Of a stretch of DNA of 64,000 bases, positions 55,256 to 63,350 are shown one piece after another. Position numbers and translations under genes: made by a program. The stretch spans positions 1,546,679 through 1,610,678 of the forward strand of contig NZ_CP041765.1 of assembly GCF_007559025.1 (NCBI RefSeq), read 5' to 3'. The DNA is from Tomitella fengzijianii. Its GTDB lineage: Bacteria; Actinomycetota; Actinomycetes; Mycobacteriales; Mycobacteriaceae. The number at the start of each line of letters is the position of its first letter. Within the stretch, counting starts at the first letter, position 1. Below the pieces are notes generated by a model. It saw only the letters and a list, made by a program, of their open reading frames with translations. It was not told the DNA's origin and made no database searches.

Positions 55256-56624
55256 GGCTCTCCTGAGGTAGTCGTGGGTGGTTGAGGCCCCGGAGAGAGC
55301 GCAAGGCCGTGGCTCCCATAGGTTTTGGACTGTCTAGGTTCAGAACTCACGGGAGGGGCACGGCCTTGCGCTCTGCCAGCATATTCACTCGCCTGCTCGC
55401 CGTCGACGAGGTGGTCGTCGAAGACGTCGCGTTCGACCAGGACAGCCGGGGCCCGCTGCTGGTCATCGACGTGCGCCCCTACGCCCGTGCCGCCGGCCGG
55501 TGCTCGCGGTGCCACGCCGCGTGTCCGGGCTACGACCAGGGCGGCGGGCTGCGCCGGTGGCGACACACCGACATGGGCCAGACCCGCTGTTACCTGCAGG
55601 CCCGCGCCCCACGCGTGCGGTGCGCCGAGCACGGGGTCGTCGTCGCCGCGGTTCCCTGGGCCCGGCCCGGCGCGAAACACACCCACGCGTTCGAGGACAC
55701 CTGCGCCTGGCTCGCCGCCCACACCGCGTTCACCGTGCTCACGGGGTTGCTGCGCGTGGCGTGGCGCACCGTCGCCGACATCGTGGCGCGCGTCGTCACC
55801 GACCGTACCGACGGGGTCGACCGGCTTGCCGGGCTGCGGCGGATCGGGATCGATGAGATCGCCTACCGCAAAGGCCACCGGTACCTGACCGTCATCGTCG
55901 ATCACGACACCGGCCGGCTCGTCTGGGCTCGCGAGGGACGCGACACCGCCACGCTCGACGCGTTCTTCGACGACCTCGGACCGCAGCGCTCAGCGCAGCT
56001 CACCCATGTCAGCGCGGACGGGGCCGTGTGGATCCACACGGCCGTCGCCGCCCGGGCCCCGCAGGCCATCCGGTGCCTCGACCCGTTCCACCTGGCCCAA
56101 TGGTGTCTGGGTGCGGTCGACAAGGTGCGCCGGCGCACCCTGGCCCGACAGCAGGGCCTGGCCCCGCGGGCCGGGCGGCACGTGATGTGGGCGGTCCGGA
56201 AGAACCCCGAACACCTCTCACCTGATCAGCGCGGCACCCTCGCCGGGCTCGAGGAGTCCAACCGGGAGCTGTACCGGGCGTACCTGCTCAAGGAGCAGCT
56301 CCGCGCCGTCATCCACGCCGAACCCGGGAAGGTCAAGGCCCTGCTGGCCGGATGGCTCCACTGGGCGCGCGGGGCCGGTGTCCCCGAGATGGCGCGTCTC
56401 GCGGACACCGTCGAGCACTACCGGCCGCTGATCATCAACGCCGTCACCGAGAAGACCACCAACGCCCGGGTCGAAGCAACGAACACGCACCTGCGGGCCC
56501 TGACCAAACGGGCCTACGGCTTCCACAGCCCCGAAGCGCTGATCGCCATGGCCACCCTCACCCGCGGCGGCGCATGCCCGCCGCTCCCCGGACGAAACTA
56601 ACCCACGACTACCTCAGGAGAGCC
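55256..56624 (+). mobile_element. ISL3-type insertion sequence, 1369 bp
   Basis: Bounded by perfect 24-bp terminal inverted repeats: left 55256-55279, right 56601-56624; both begin GGCTCTCCTGAGGTAGTC read inward. It contains one transposase gene. The flanks (CAGACTTG on the left, TACATCCG on the right) do not form the 8-bp duplication usual for ISL3, so the DNA beside one end was rearranged or lost. The right end interrupts relE. Confidence 0.92.
55366..56601 (+). CDS. ISL3 family transposase
   Basis: 411 residues. An N-terminal zinc-ribbon (CSRCHAACPGY ... VRCAEHG) precedes a DDE catalytic core: IGIDEIAYRKGH, THVSADGAVWIH and ARVEATNTHLRAL provide the Asp, Asp and Glu. TTG 55366 was chosen with GGGAGGGG upstream. 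The stop lies at the edge of the right terminal repeat. It appears intact. Confidence 0.92.
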   Translation: MRSASIFTRLLAVDEVVVEDVAFDQDSRGPLLVIDVRPYARAAGRCSRCHAACPGYDQGGGLRRWRHTDMGQTRCYLQARAPRVRCAEHGVVVAAVPWARPGAKHTHAFEDTCAWLAAHTAFTVLTGLLRVAWRTVADIVARVVTDRTDGVDRLAGLRRIGIDEIAYRKGHRYLTVIVDHDTGRLVWAREGRDTATLDAFFDDLGPQRSAQLTHVSADGAVWIHTAVAARAPQAIRCLDPFHLAQWCLGAVDKVRRRTLARQQGLAPRAGRHVMWAVRKNPEHLSPDQRGTLAGLEESNRELYRAYLLKEQLRAVIHAEPGKVKALLAGWLHWARGAGVPEMARLADTVEHYRPLIINAVTEKTTNARVEATNTHLRALTKRAYGFHSPEALIAMATLTRGGACPPLPGRN

Positions 56625-56751
56625 TACATCCGTCCAGATTGTTCTTGATCCAGGTGGCGAGGATCCTGGCGTCGAACCGGTCCGTCTTCTTCAGCTGCTT
56701 GCGAGCTCGTGCGGTCAGCTCGACGCTATACAGCCTGGCCTGTGCGGGCAT
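56625..56751 (-). pseudogene. relE: relE toxin, truncated by the IS
   Basis: The frame begins at ATG 56751, overlapping the relB stop (TGATG), and reads LYSVELTARARKQLKKTDRF then WIKNNLDGC, the start of a RelE toxin. It then runs into the IS right end and stops a few codons later. About half the toxin, including the catalytic C-terminus, is missing, so no active toxin is expected. Confidence 0.85.
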
Positions 56752-56963
56752 CAGTCGAGTTCGGTGAGGACTTCGTCGATGCTGAAGCGCTCGCCGGAGT
56801 CCTGCGCGATCGCCTCGCGCAGCTCCTGAAGATCGTAGGAGTCCTCGATCTTCTCCAGAATGGCGGTGCGAGCGAAGTCGGAGATGGTGACGCCCTCGAA
56901 CTGAGCGAACTTGCGGACGAGCTCGGCGTCCTGTTCGTTCATGCGCACGGTCATCGTGCTCAT
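56751..56963 (-). CDS. relB: RelB-like antitoxin
   Basis: 70 residues: a ribbon-helix-helix N-terminus (MSTMTVRMNEQDAELVRKFAQFEGVTISDFARTAILEKIED) and an acidic C-terminal tail for toxin binding. AAGGAGGAACC precedes the ATG. A perfect palindrome 18 bp upstream (56981-56999) is its likely operator. The partner toxin is broken, so this is an orphan antitoxin. Confidence 0.87.
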   Translation of the reverse strand: MSTMTVRMNEQDAELVRKFAQFEGVTISDFARTAILEKIEDSYDLQELREAIAQDSGERFSIDEVLTELD

Positions 56964-56980
56964 GGTTCCTCCTTGCGGTT

Positions 56981-56999
56981 CTGAATACAGTGTATTCAG
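56981..56999. promoter_or_regulatory. RelB operator palindrome
   Basis: CTGAATACAGTGTATTCAG, 9-bp arms around a central G, upstream of relB. AT-rich and symmetric, as expected for a ribbon-helix-helix dimer site overlapping the promoter. Confidence 0.7.
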
Positions 57000-57086
57000 G
57001 CTTCTGGCTGGAGGCAAGGTGCGGCACCGCTCTGGGGCGTGGCCTGCTCAAGCTCGGCGCATGATGGCTCTATCCATCGAGATTCG

Positions 57087-57110
57087 ATGGAGTTCCGGTT
57101 CAACGTTTGA
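57087..57110 (+). repeat. ychF 3'-end repeat, copy F (partial)
   Basis: Starts ATGGAGTTCCGGTTCAACG and encodes MEFRFNV plus stop; the GGCGACGTGG part is absent. It is followed at 57119 by GTTATCTGCGGCG, which also precedes copy E. It is the last clear copy of the repeat. Confidence 0.65.
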
Positions 57111-57161
57111 TCCCGGGGGTTATCTGCGGCGTCGAGCGGGGCATCCCGTCATGCGGGTCCA

Positions 57162-57605
57162 GTGGCCGTTCGGTCCCGCGCATGCTTGCCGTTGCGGCCA
57201 TCGCGCAGTCTACGCAAGCCCGAACGCAGGGCCGATGTCGGCGTCCGCGCCTGGGTCGCCGCACGGGCTCCCTCGGATCTCTACCTCTCGGCTGTCACCG
57301 TGCTGGAGATCGAGGTCGGTATCGGGCGGATCGCCCGGCGCGGCCCGGCGCAGGGGGCTCGTATGCAGGCTTGGCTCGACGAGGAACTTCTCGACGCCTT
57401 CGCGGGCCGGATCCTGTCCGTGGACGTGCCCGTCGCCCGTCGCGCTGCCCGGTTGCACGTCCCCGACCCCCGGCCAGAGCGTGATGCCCTGATCGCGGCC
57501 ACGGCATCCGTCCACGGGCTTGCCGTCGTCACTCGCAATGCCAAGGATTTCGAGCCCCTCGACGTCGCCGTCATCAATCCGTGGGGCGACGCGGTCGGTT
57601 CCTGA
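57162..57605 (+). pseudogene. VapC-type PIN toxin lacking its N-terminus
   Basis: From about 57215 the frame reads LRKPERRADVGVRAWVAARA, then EIEVGIGRI, RDALIAATASVHGLAVVTRNAKDFEP, the body and C-terminus of a VapC toxin. The usual first ~15 residues with the DTN catalytic Asp are absent; the sequence before is unrelated (ACLPLRPSRS). No antitoxin gene is upstream. It is most likely dead. The ATG at 57162 is only the first in frame. Confidence 0.75.
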
Positions 57606-57722
57606 GCAGGGGGCCCGAGATGCGGAACGTGACCGGCGACTCACGCAGATTCTGAGCGCGCTCCCGCCCATGTCCGCTCATCGTCACGGTCGTGGTGTGA
57701 TCATGCCGAATATGCTCACTGC

Positions 57723-57923
57723 ATGGCGTCGATCCAGACCTTGAGCGATTCGGACCGGCGGGTGCTGGCGCGCTGGGCGCTGTCATGCGCTGAGCGAGTG
57801 CTTCCGCGCTTAGGGAGGACCGAGGTGTTCTGGATGTACCTGCAGTCGAACTACGAACTGGGGCTCGAACGTCGGGTGTTGCGCGCCAAGATCGCGACGA
57901 TCCGGCCGGGGCGCTCGGCGTGA
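57723..57923 (+). pseudogene. HigA C-terminal remnant
   Basis: The last ~35 codons read FWMYLQSNYELGLERRVLRA, matching LWMNLQSNYELRLERRALRD of intact HigA at 52567. The preceding ~30 codons do not match the HTH. It is a decayed second higA, in the same orientation as the intact copy 5 kb away. Confidence 0.75.
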
Positions 57924-58471
57924 GCCGACGAGACGGCGTAGGCGGCCGCTCCCTTCCTGCGGGCGTGGCGATCCGCCACGCACTCGAGGCCGATGTGGCC
58001 GCCTTGCCGGCTCTCGAAGTCGCGGCCGGCGAACTTTTTCGAGTGCTCGGCATGGACGCTGTGGCCGACGACGATCCTCTGGCCTCCACCGTGTTCGCGG
58101 ACGCCAGGCGCCGGAAGCGATTGCTCGTTGCTGCGGCCGATGGCGGGGTGGTCGTCGGGTTCGTCCTGCTACGCGACCTCGACGGCGCGATGCACATCGA
58201 ACAACTCGCGGTGGCGCCGGAATGGGGACGACAGGGCATCGGGCGGGGCTTGATGTCGGCGGCCGCGGACCTCGCCCGAGACAGTGGTGCGGCCACGATG
58301 ACCTTGACGACGTTTCGCGATGTCCCGTTCAATGGCCCCTTCTATGCCGCACTCGGGTGGCGGGTGATCCCGGAACACGCGCTTTCACCCGGCCTGGCAC
58401 GCGTGCGCGACGACGAGCGCGCCGTGGGCCTGGATCGTTGGCCCCGCCAGGCGATGTGGTCGAACACCTGA
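57920..58471 (+). CDS. GNAT family N-acetyltransferase
   Basis: 183 residues. Acetyl-CoA-binding motif EQLAVAPEWGRQGIGRGLMSAAADLAR lies in the middle and FYAALGWRVIPEHALSPGL follows. GTG 57920 overlaps the end of the HigA remnant. This family acetylates small amines; its substrate is unknown. Confidence 0.83.
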   Translation: MSRRDGVGGRSLPAGVAIRHALEADVAALPALEVAAGELFRVLGMDAVADDDPLASTVFADARRRKRLLVAAADGGVVVGFVLLRDLDGAMHIEQLAVAPEWGRQGIGRGLMSAAADLARDSGAATMTLTTFRDVPFNGPFYAALGWRVIPEHALSPGLARVRDDERAVGLDRWPRQAMWSNT

Positions 58472-58867
58472 CAGCGGACCCGTCCTCGGATCCATCCTCG
58501 GTCCCGACGCCACGGCAGGCGAGGAGCAAGCCGTGGGCTCTCGATCCTGAAGAGCCTCTGCGCCGTCCCCGCTCGGTCCGCGTTGCTGCGCACCTCGCCG
58601 GCGACCTGGGCCACCGCATCTTCGGGCGTGTGGTTATCGCCCATGCTGCCGGCGAGAGCGGCGGAGGGGTTCGATGCGGAAGTGTCGGACATGCGGGTGT
58701 CCTCGTCCGCCACCGAGGGCGGGTGTGGAATCTCGATTCCAGGTGCAGCGCGGGCGCTACTCCCGTGTCATGAGCATGGGGGAGCCGCTGCTCGAGAGCC
58801 TGTCGCAGCGTGGGGTGCGCAACGAGTCCGGGCGCTCACCGACGTCTCGTGCGAGCTTCCCGGCGCA
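58472..58867. other. Gap without an assignable gene
   Basis: About 400 bases between a GNAT and a DHFR-like gene. A minus-strand frame (58342-58713) begins MSDTSASNPSAALAGSMGDN and continues EDAVAQVAGEVRSNADRAG, helical in character, but loses any protein-like pattern after about 60 residues. A plus-strand frame (58583-58924) is also unconvincing. It may be a decayed gene. Confidence 0.4.
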
Positions 58868-59425
58868 TCAGGCCCGCTGCACGGAGTACCTGAGCAGCTC
58901 GCCGCCGGTGTCGGTCGCGCGTGACTGCACGAGTGTGAGCGGCCGCGGTGCGGAACCGTTCTTGAACAGCGGCGTGCCCTCGCCGAGGAGCACGGGGGCC
59001 ACGCCGATGAGGAGCTCGTCGACAAGACCTGCGCGCAACAGGGTTTCTGTGAGCATTGCGCTGCCGAACACGTAGATCGGCCGGTCGAGCGCCTCCTTGC
59101 GCCCGGCGATCTCCCCGACCGGATCGGCGGTGACCTCCGTGTTGTTCCAGGTCGCTTCGGCGAGTGTCCGGGACGCGACCAGTTTCGGTGCGGCGTTCAT
59201 GTAGGCGGCGATCGCGGGCTCTTCGGAGGTGGAGGTCCAGTGCGCAGCCATCCCTTCGTAGGTGACGCGGCCGAAGACGAGAAGGCAGAGATCGTCACCG
59301 AAACTCAGGCTGAGCCGTCGGAGGTCGTCGCCCCAGATGTGTTCGTGCAGCCGGAGATCCCACTTCTGCGGTCCCTCGAAGAAGCCGTCGAGGGAAATGA
59401 TGTTCCATACGATCAGCTTTGCCAT
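58868..59425 (-). CDS. Dihydrofolate reductase/RibD C-terminal family protein
   Basis: 185 residues: AKLIVWNIISLDGFFEGP at the N-terminus, LVFGRVTYEGMAAHW, IYVFGSAMLTETLLRAGLVDELLIGVAPVLLGEGTPLF. This is the NADPH-dependent reductase fold shared by DHFR and RibD. ATG 59425 has GGAGG 8 bases upstream. It is a stand-alone family member, not the housekeeping folA or ribD. The reaction is unknown. Confidence 0.87.
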   Translation of the reverse strand: MAKLIVWNIISLDGFFEGPQKWDLRLHEHIWGDDLRRLSLSFGDDLCLLVFGRVTYEGMAAHWTSTSEEPAIAAYMNAAPKLVASRTLAEATWNNTEVTADPVGEIAGRKEALDRPIYVFGSAMLTETLLRAGLVDELLIGVAPVLLGEGTPLFKNGSAPRPLTLVQSRATDTGGELLRYSVQRA

Positions 59426-59604
59426 GACGTCGTCCTCCAGTTCGCGCATTCGGTCGTCAGTGCTGACCGCTGAGGCGCGGTGAACTCATCGCCGAGGCGG
59501 TCGAGGCATAGGCGCTCTCGCCGTAGGGACCCCATCCGTGCGGGCGCGCGGGTCACGTTCGGCTTCTGCCGGGGCACGCGAGTGCCCGCGATGACACAAT
59601 GCGA

Positions 59605-59658
59605 CCGCAACTCGGGGGTGGGATGGCCGGATCCGGCCGTCCCACCCCCGAGTTGCGG
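59605..59658. repeat. 19-bp inverted repeat with nested palindrome
   Basis: Perfect arms CCGCAACTCGGGGGTGGGA (59605-59623) and TCCCACCCCCGAGTTGCGG (59640-59658). The 16-base loop contains the palindrome GGCCGGATCCGGCC. It lies between divergent genes, where a terminator is not expected. It may be a regulator site, a leftover terminator of a lost gene, or a small non-coding repeat element. Confidence 0.75.
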
Positions 59659-59756
59659 TAGTCACGTGTCAGGCTGAGCTGCGGCGGCGGAAGGACCGAG
59701 CGGTGGAGCAGTAGTCGGTACTGCGCACCGCGGTCGCCGCACGTGAGGGGACCGGA

Positions 59757-60365
59757 GTGGCGAAGGACGACGATGCGGTGCGCACCGCCTACGGGGCACG
59801 GGCGCAGGAATACACGGACCTGCTCGGTTCGGTGGAGTCGATGTCGCCTAGCGACGTGGCGGCGATCGGCGGCTGGGCCCGCCGCGTCGACGGCCCGATC
59901 CTCGATGCCGGATGCGGCCCCGGGCACTGGACGAAGCACCTGCAGGATCTGGGCGCCGAAGTCGCCGGCGTGGACATGGTCGCGGAGTTCGTCGACACCG
60001 CGGGAGCGAGATTCTCCGGGGTGCCGTTCAGCGTCGGCCGGCTCGACGCGTTGCCGGTTCACGCCGGGGCGCTGTCCGGGGTGCTCGCGTGGTATTCGGT
60101 GATCCACAGCCCGCCAGGAAGTGTCCAGGCGATCCTCACCGAGTTCGCCCGGTGCCTCGAGCCAGGAGGATCCTTGCTCCTCGGGTTCTTCGCTGGCCGG
60201 CGGCTCGAGGCGTTTGATCACGCGGTGGCCACCGCGTACTTCTGGCCGGTCGATGAAATGGTCCGGCTGCTGCGCCGTACCGGATTCGACGTGGTGGGCG
60301 TGCAGACCCGGGAGGGTCCCGGCGTGCGACCGCACGCGGCCATCACCGCTGTGCTGCGCGGCTGA
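59757..60365 (+). CDS. Class I SAM-dependent methyltransferase
   Basis: 202 residues. SAM motif ILDAGCGPGHWTKHL (~residues 43-57), acidic motif II VAGVDMVAEF, and GVLAWYSVIHSPP as motif IV. GTG 59757 start. The last 23 bases overlap the end of the convergent MFS gene. The acceptor is unknown (methyltransf_11-like). Confidence 0.85.
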   Translation: MAKDDDAVRTAYGARAQEYTDLLGSVESMSPSDVAAIGGWARRVDGPILDAGCGPGHWTKHLQDLGAEVAGVDMVAEFVDTAGARFSGVPFSVGRLDALPVHAGALSGVLAWYSVIHSPPGSVQAILTEFARCLEPGGSLLLGFFAGRRLEAFDHAVATAYFWPVDEMVRLLRRTGFDVVGVQTREGPGVRPHAAITAVLRG

Positions 60366-61638
60366 TCGACCGGTCAGGCCCCGGCCTGCGCACCAGCAAG
60401 ACGGGGATGAGTAGTAGTGCGAGTAAGCCTCCGCCCAGCGATAGGGCCTGGTAACTGGACGAGGACATGACGATCCCGGACATGGTGCCGCCGCCCGCCC
60501 CGGCCAGTGCGATCAGGACGTCGATCGTGCCCTGGGTCCTGGGGCGGTTCTGCGGAACCGTGGCGTCGACCACGAGCGCGGTCCCCGAGACCAGGCCGAA
60601 GTTCCAACCGAGGCCCAGCAGTATGAGCGCGAGGATCAACAGGCCCAGCGAATCGCCCGGGGCGGCGGCCGCGACGATCCCGGCCAGCAGCAGCGTGACC
60701 CCGGAGGCGACGACGATCGGTGTGCGGCCGAGCTTGTCGACGAGGATGCCGGTGACGAGCGAGGGCAGCCACATCGCCCCGATGTGCATGCCGATGACGA
60801 GCCCGACGGCCGCCAGGTCGAAGTCGTGTGCGCGCATGTGCACGGGCGTCATCGTCATGATTGCGACCATGACGAGCTGGGTCAGCACCATCACCGTCGC
60901 GCCCACATACGCCCCGGAACCGACCCGGGGCGTCGACACCGTGGATGGTGCGCCCGCGTCGTCGCCGACCTCGGTGATTTCGGCTATGCGCCGCGCGAGC
61001 AGGTACGGGTCGGGGCGCAGGAATGCGAAGAGCACCAGCCCGGCGGCGACGTAGGCGATGGCGGCCAGGATGAACGGCCCGGCGAGCGTCGGCACGCCCA
61101 AGGTGTCGGCGAGGCTGCCGAGCGGGTCGATGAGGTTCGGCCCCGCGACGGCGCCGACGGTGGTGGCGACCATGGCCACGCTGCTGCCGAAACCGCGCCT
61201 GTCGGCGGGGGCGAGATCCGCACCCGCGTAGCGCGCCTGCAGGTTCGTCGCCGTTCCCGCGCCGTAGACGAACAGTGCGACGAACAGCAGCGGCACGCTT
61301 CCGGCCAGTGCGGCGATCACCACGCCCACCGCGCCGAGACCGCCGGCTATGAACCCGAATGCCAGGCCGAGGCGGCGGCCGAAGCGTTGCGTGGAACGCC
61401 CGACAAGGAACGCGGCCAGGGCGGACCCGAGGGTGAACAGCCCCGTCGGCAGCCCCGAGAGCGCGTCCGAGCCGAGCATGTTCTCCGCCAGCAGCGCGCC
61501 CACCGAGATGCCCGCGGCCAGGCCGGCTCCGCCGAGGATCTGGCTGATGACGACGACGGTGAGCGTCCGCTTGTGCACCCGCGCGCGCTGGTCATCGGCC
61601 GCAACGGCCCGCTCGCCGGAAAGGGGATCGGTTTGCAC
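60343..61638 (-). CDS. MFS transporter
   Basis: 431 residues, 12 predicted transmembrane helices. The loop 2-3 motif is VGRSTQRFGRRLGLAFGF, and the second-half counterpart is GILVDKLGRTPIVVASG. A ~30-residue polar N-terminus precedes the first helix. GTG 61638 was chosen with AGGAGA upstream; ATG 61662 is possible. Probable drug or small-molecule exporter; the substrate is unknown. Confidence 0.87.
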   Translation of the reverse strand: MQTDPLSGERAVAADDQRARVHKRTLTVVVISQILGGAGLAAGISVGALLAENMLGSDALSGLPTGLFTLGSALAAFLVGRSTQRFGRRLGLAFGFIAGGLGAVGVVIAALAGSVPLLFVALFVYGAGTATNLQARYAGADLAPADRRGFGSSVAMVATTVGAVAGPNLIDPLGSLADTLGVPTLAGPFILAAIAYVAAGLVLFAFLRPDPYLLARRIAEITEVGDDAGAPSTVSTPRVGSGAYVGATVMVLTQLVMVAIMTMTPVHMRAHDFDLAAVGLVIGMHIGAMWLPSLVTGILVDKLGRTPIVVASGVTLLLAGIVAAAAPGDSLGLLILALILLGLGWNFGLVSGTALVVDATVPQNRPRTQGTIDVLIALAGAGGGTMSGIVMSSSSYQALSLGGGLLALLLIPVLLVRRPGPDRSISRAAQR

Positions 61639-61734
61639 CGGAATCGGTCTCCTTGCTCGCACGTCGGCGGGATGAGCGCGATGGCAACGTCGACGGTAAC
61701 GCAGCGGGCCGACGGCAGCGCGGTTCGGAACCGT

Positions 61735-62079
61735 TCAGACGTGGGTCCCGACGTTGACCACGCGCCCCGACGCATCGCGGTAGAAGAACCGGCGCACGCC
61801 CCACGGCTCTGTGGACAGGGGATGGACGATCTGCAGTTCGGCTGCCACGGCGGCCGCATGGGCAGCCTCGACGTCGTCGACGAAGACGGAGACGTCAGGG
61901 TTGACGGGGGCGGTCGCATCGGTGGTCATCAGACCGAGCTGCTTGCCGTCGTCATCGGCGAGGAACGCGATCCACCCCATGTTCATCACCACCCGCATCC
62001 CGAGGACAGATGAGTGCTCGACGATTGCGGCGTCGACGTCGTCGACGGTGAGGATGGGTGCGATCCGTTCGAGCTTCAT
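61735..62079 (-). CDS. VOC family (glyoxalase/bleomycin-resistance fold) protein
   Basis: 114 residues with two βαβββ modules: MKLERIAPILTVDDVDAAIVEH at the start and DVSVFVDDVEAAHAAAVAAE in the middle, ending RRFFYRDASGRVVNVGTHV. The last module keeps a dioxygenase-like Asp-rich tail. ATG 62079 is used; the long open frame above it is not coding. Function is not assignable. Confidence 0.85.
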   Translation of the reverse strand: MKLERIAPILTVDDVDAAIVEHSSVLGMRVVMNMGWIAFLADDDGKQLGLMTTDATAPVNPDVSVFVDDVEAAHAAAVAAELQIVHPLSTEPWGVRRFFYRDASGRVVNVGTHV

Positions 62080-62166
62080 GTACGCAACAGGAGCATGCCG
62101 AATGCTCCCGGTCAAGGATCCAGCATTTCGCCGGTGGGGCGGCAGGATTCGATAGAGTCGGCCCGC

Positions 62167-62703
62167 GTGAGCATCGAACGTGCATCCGTACCGGATTCGA
62201 AGCCGCGCCATGGCGCGTTCGGCATCAGCATCCGCAGCGCGCTCGGTCCGGAGGAGTATCCGCGCCTCGTGGCGGTGTGGCGCAGCGCGGTGGACGCCAC
62301 ACACGACTTTCTCGCAGCGGAGCACCGCGAGGAGATCGAATCCCACCTGGCCTCGGACTATTTTCCGCAGGTCGCGCTGTTCGTGGCGGTGCGCGGGGGA
62401 GTGCCCGTCGGGTTCGCGGGTGTCGCGGAGGGGAACCTGGAGATGCTGTTCGTCGACGCGGCAGCCCGTGGCACAGGGGTCGGGAGCGCGCTCCTGTCGT
62501 TCGTCATCGCCGGGCACGGTGTGCGTACCGTCGACGTCAACGAGCAGAACGCGCAGGCGGTCGGCTTCTATCGCAGCCGCGGGTTCCGCGTGACCTGCCG
62601 GAGCGAGCTCGACGACCAGGGGCGCCCGTACCCGCTGGTACACATGGCGGTGCCCGGCGCCGCTGCTACCGTGGATGCTGGAGCGCCCCGCACCCGGGTG
62701 TGA
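62167..62703 (+). CDS. GNAT family N-acetyltransferase
   Basis: 178 residues from GTG 62167. Acetyl-CoA motif LEMLFVDAAARGTGVGSALLSFVI, then VDVNEQNAQAVGFYRSRGFRVTCRSELDDQGRPYPLVHM, the pattern of E. coli YjaB-like acetyltransferases. Divergent from the VOC gene. Confidence 0.87.
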   Translation: MSIERASVPDSKPRHGAFGISIRSALGPEEYPRLVAVWRSAVDATHDFLAAEHREEIESHLASDYFPQVALFVAVRGGVPVGFAGVAEGNLEMLFVDAAARGTGVGSALLSFVIAGHGVRTVDVNEQNAQAVGFYRSRGFRVTCRSELDDQGRPYPLVHMAVPGAAATVDAGAPRTRV

Positions 62704-62759
62704 GGGCGCTGCCCGAGTCTCTGCCGACGGGCGGCCCGGGCGAGGAGGTCGGATCCGTC

Positions 62760-63323
62760 ATGGGAACCCTCAGCTACGCGACGACGGTGTCCATCGACGG
62801 CTACGTCGCGGACTCCGACGGTGACTTCCAGTGGACCGCCCCGGACGACGCAGTTTTCGACGCCCATCTCGATCGTATGGCAGGCGTGTCCACCGAGGTG
62901 CTCGGGCGGAAGACCTACGAGTTGATGGGCTACTGGGACACCTACCCGGATTCTGCGGACCGCCCCGCGGCTGAACTGGAGTTCGCCCGGCGATGGCGTG
63001 CGATCGACAAGGTCGTGGTGTCGTCGACCATGACGCCCGAGGGGCTCACTTCGGACCGGGCACGCGTCGCCGCGGAACTGAGCCTGGTCGATCTGCAGCG
63101 GATCGTGGAAAGGGCGCAGGGTGCGGTCGAGATCTTCGGGCCCACCACAGCGGCGGAAGCGATCCGCGCGGGCCTCGTCGACGACTTCCACCTTTTCGTG
63201 GTGCCCAAGATCGTCGGTGGCGGTTTGCGCGCCCTGCCCGCCGGCGTGCGACTCGATCTGACGCTCGCCGAGCACTGGGTATTCGACGGCGGCATCACGT
63301 ACTCGCGGTACAGGCGCCGCTGA
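62760..63323 (+). CDS. Dihydrofolate reductase/RibD C-terminal family protein
   Basis: 187 residues: LSYATTVSIDGYVADSDGDFQW, EVLGRKTYELMGYWDTYP, VEIFGPTTAAEAIRAGLVDDFHLFVVPKIVGGGLRALP. It is a second reductase-fold protein distinct from the one at 58868. ATG 62760 follows GAGGAGG. Likely NADPH-binding; substrate unknown. Confidence 0.87.
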   Translation: MGTLSYATTVSIDGYVADSDGDFQWTAPDDAVFDAHLDRMAGVSTEVLGRKTYELMGYWDTYPDSADRPAAELEFARRWRAIDKVVVSSTMTPEGLTSDRARVAAELSLVDLQRIVERAQGAVEIFGPTTAAEAIRAGLVDDFHLFVVPKIVGGGLRALPAGVRLDLTLAEHWVFDGGITYSRYRRR

Positions 63324-63350
63324 GCCGGCCCGGGCCCGCTCACAGGTCGA

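Larger units (their letters stand above)
39762..57110. mobile_element. Composite island of cassettes at the ychF 3' end
   Basis: Between ychF and the last clear 3'-end repeat lie ~17 kb of accessory genes: metal and arsenic resistance, toxin-antitoxin pairs, a lipoprotein and an IS. Same-orientation ychF-end repeats at 39729, 50557, 50629, 52245, 53445, 54840 and 57087 bound intervals of 10.8, 0.04, 1.6, 1.2, 1.4 and 2.2 kb. No integrase, excisionase, replication or conjugation gene is present. Serial insertion by a recombinase supplied in trans, or later lost, is inferred. Confidence 0.7.

Noticed and set aside
58450-58464. GGCGATGTGGTCGAA resembling the start of the ychF-end repeat
   Set aside because: It lies inside a GNAT coding region, has two changes in 15 bases, and the frame does not lead to a FRF-type ending or stop. 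Probably chance.
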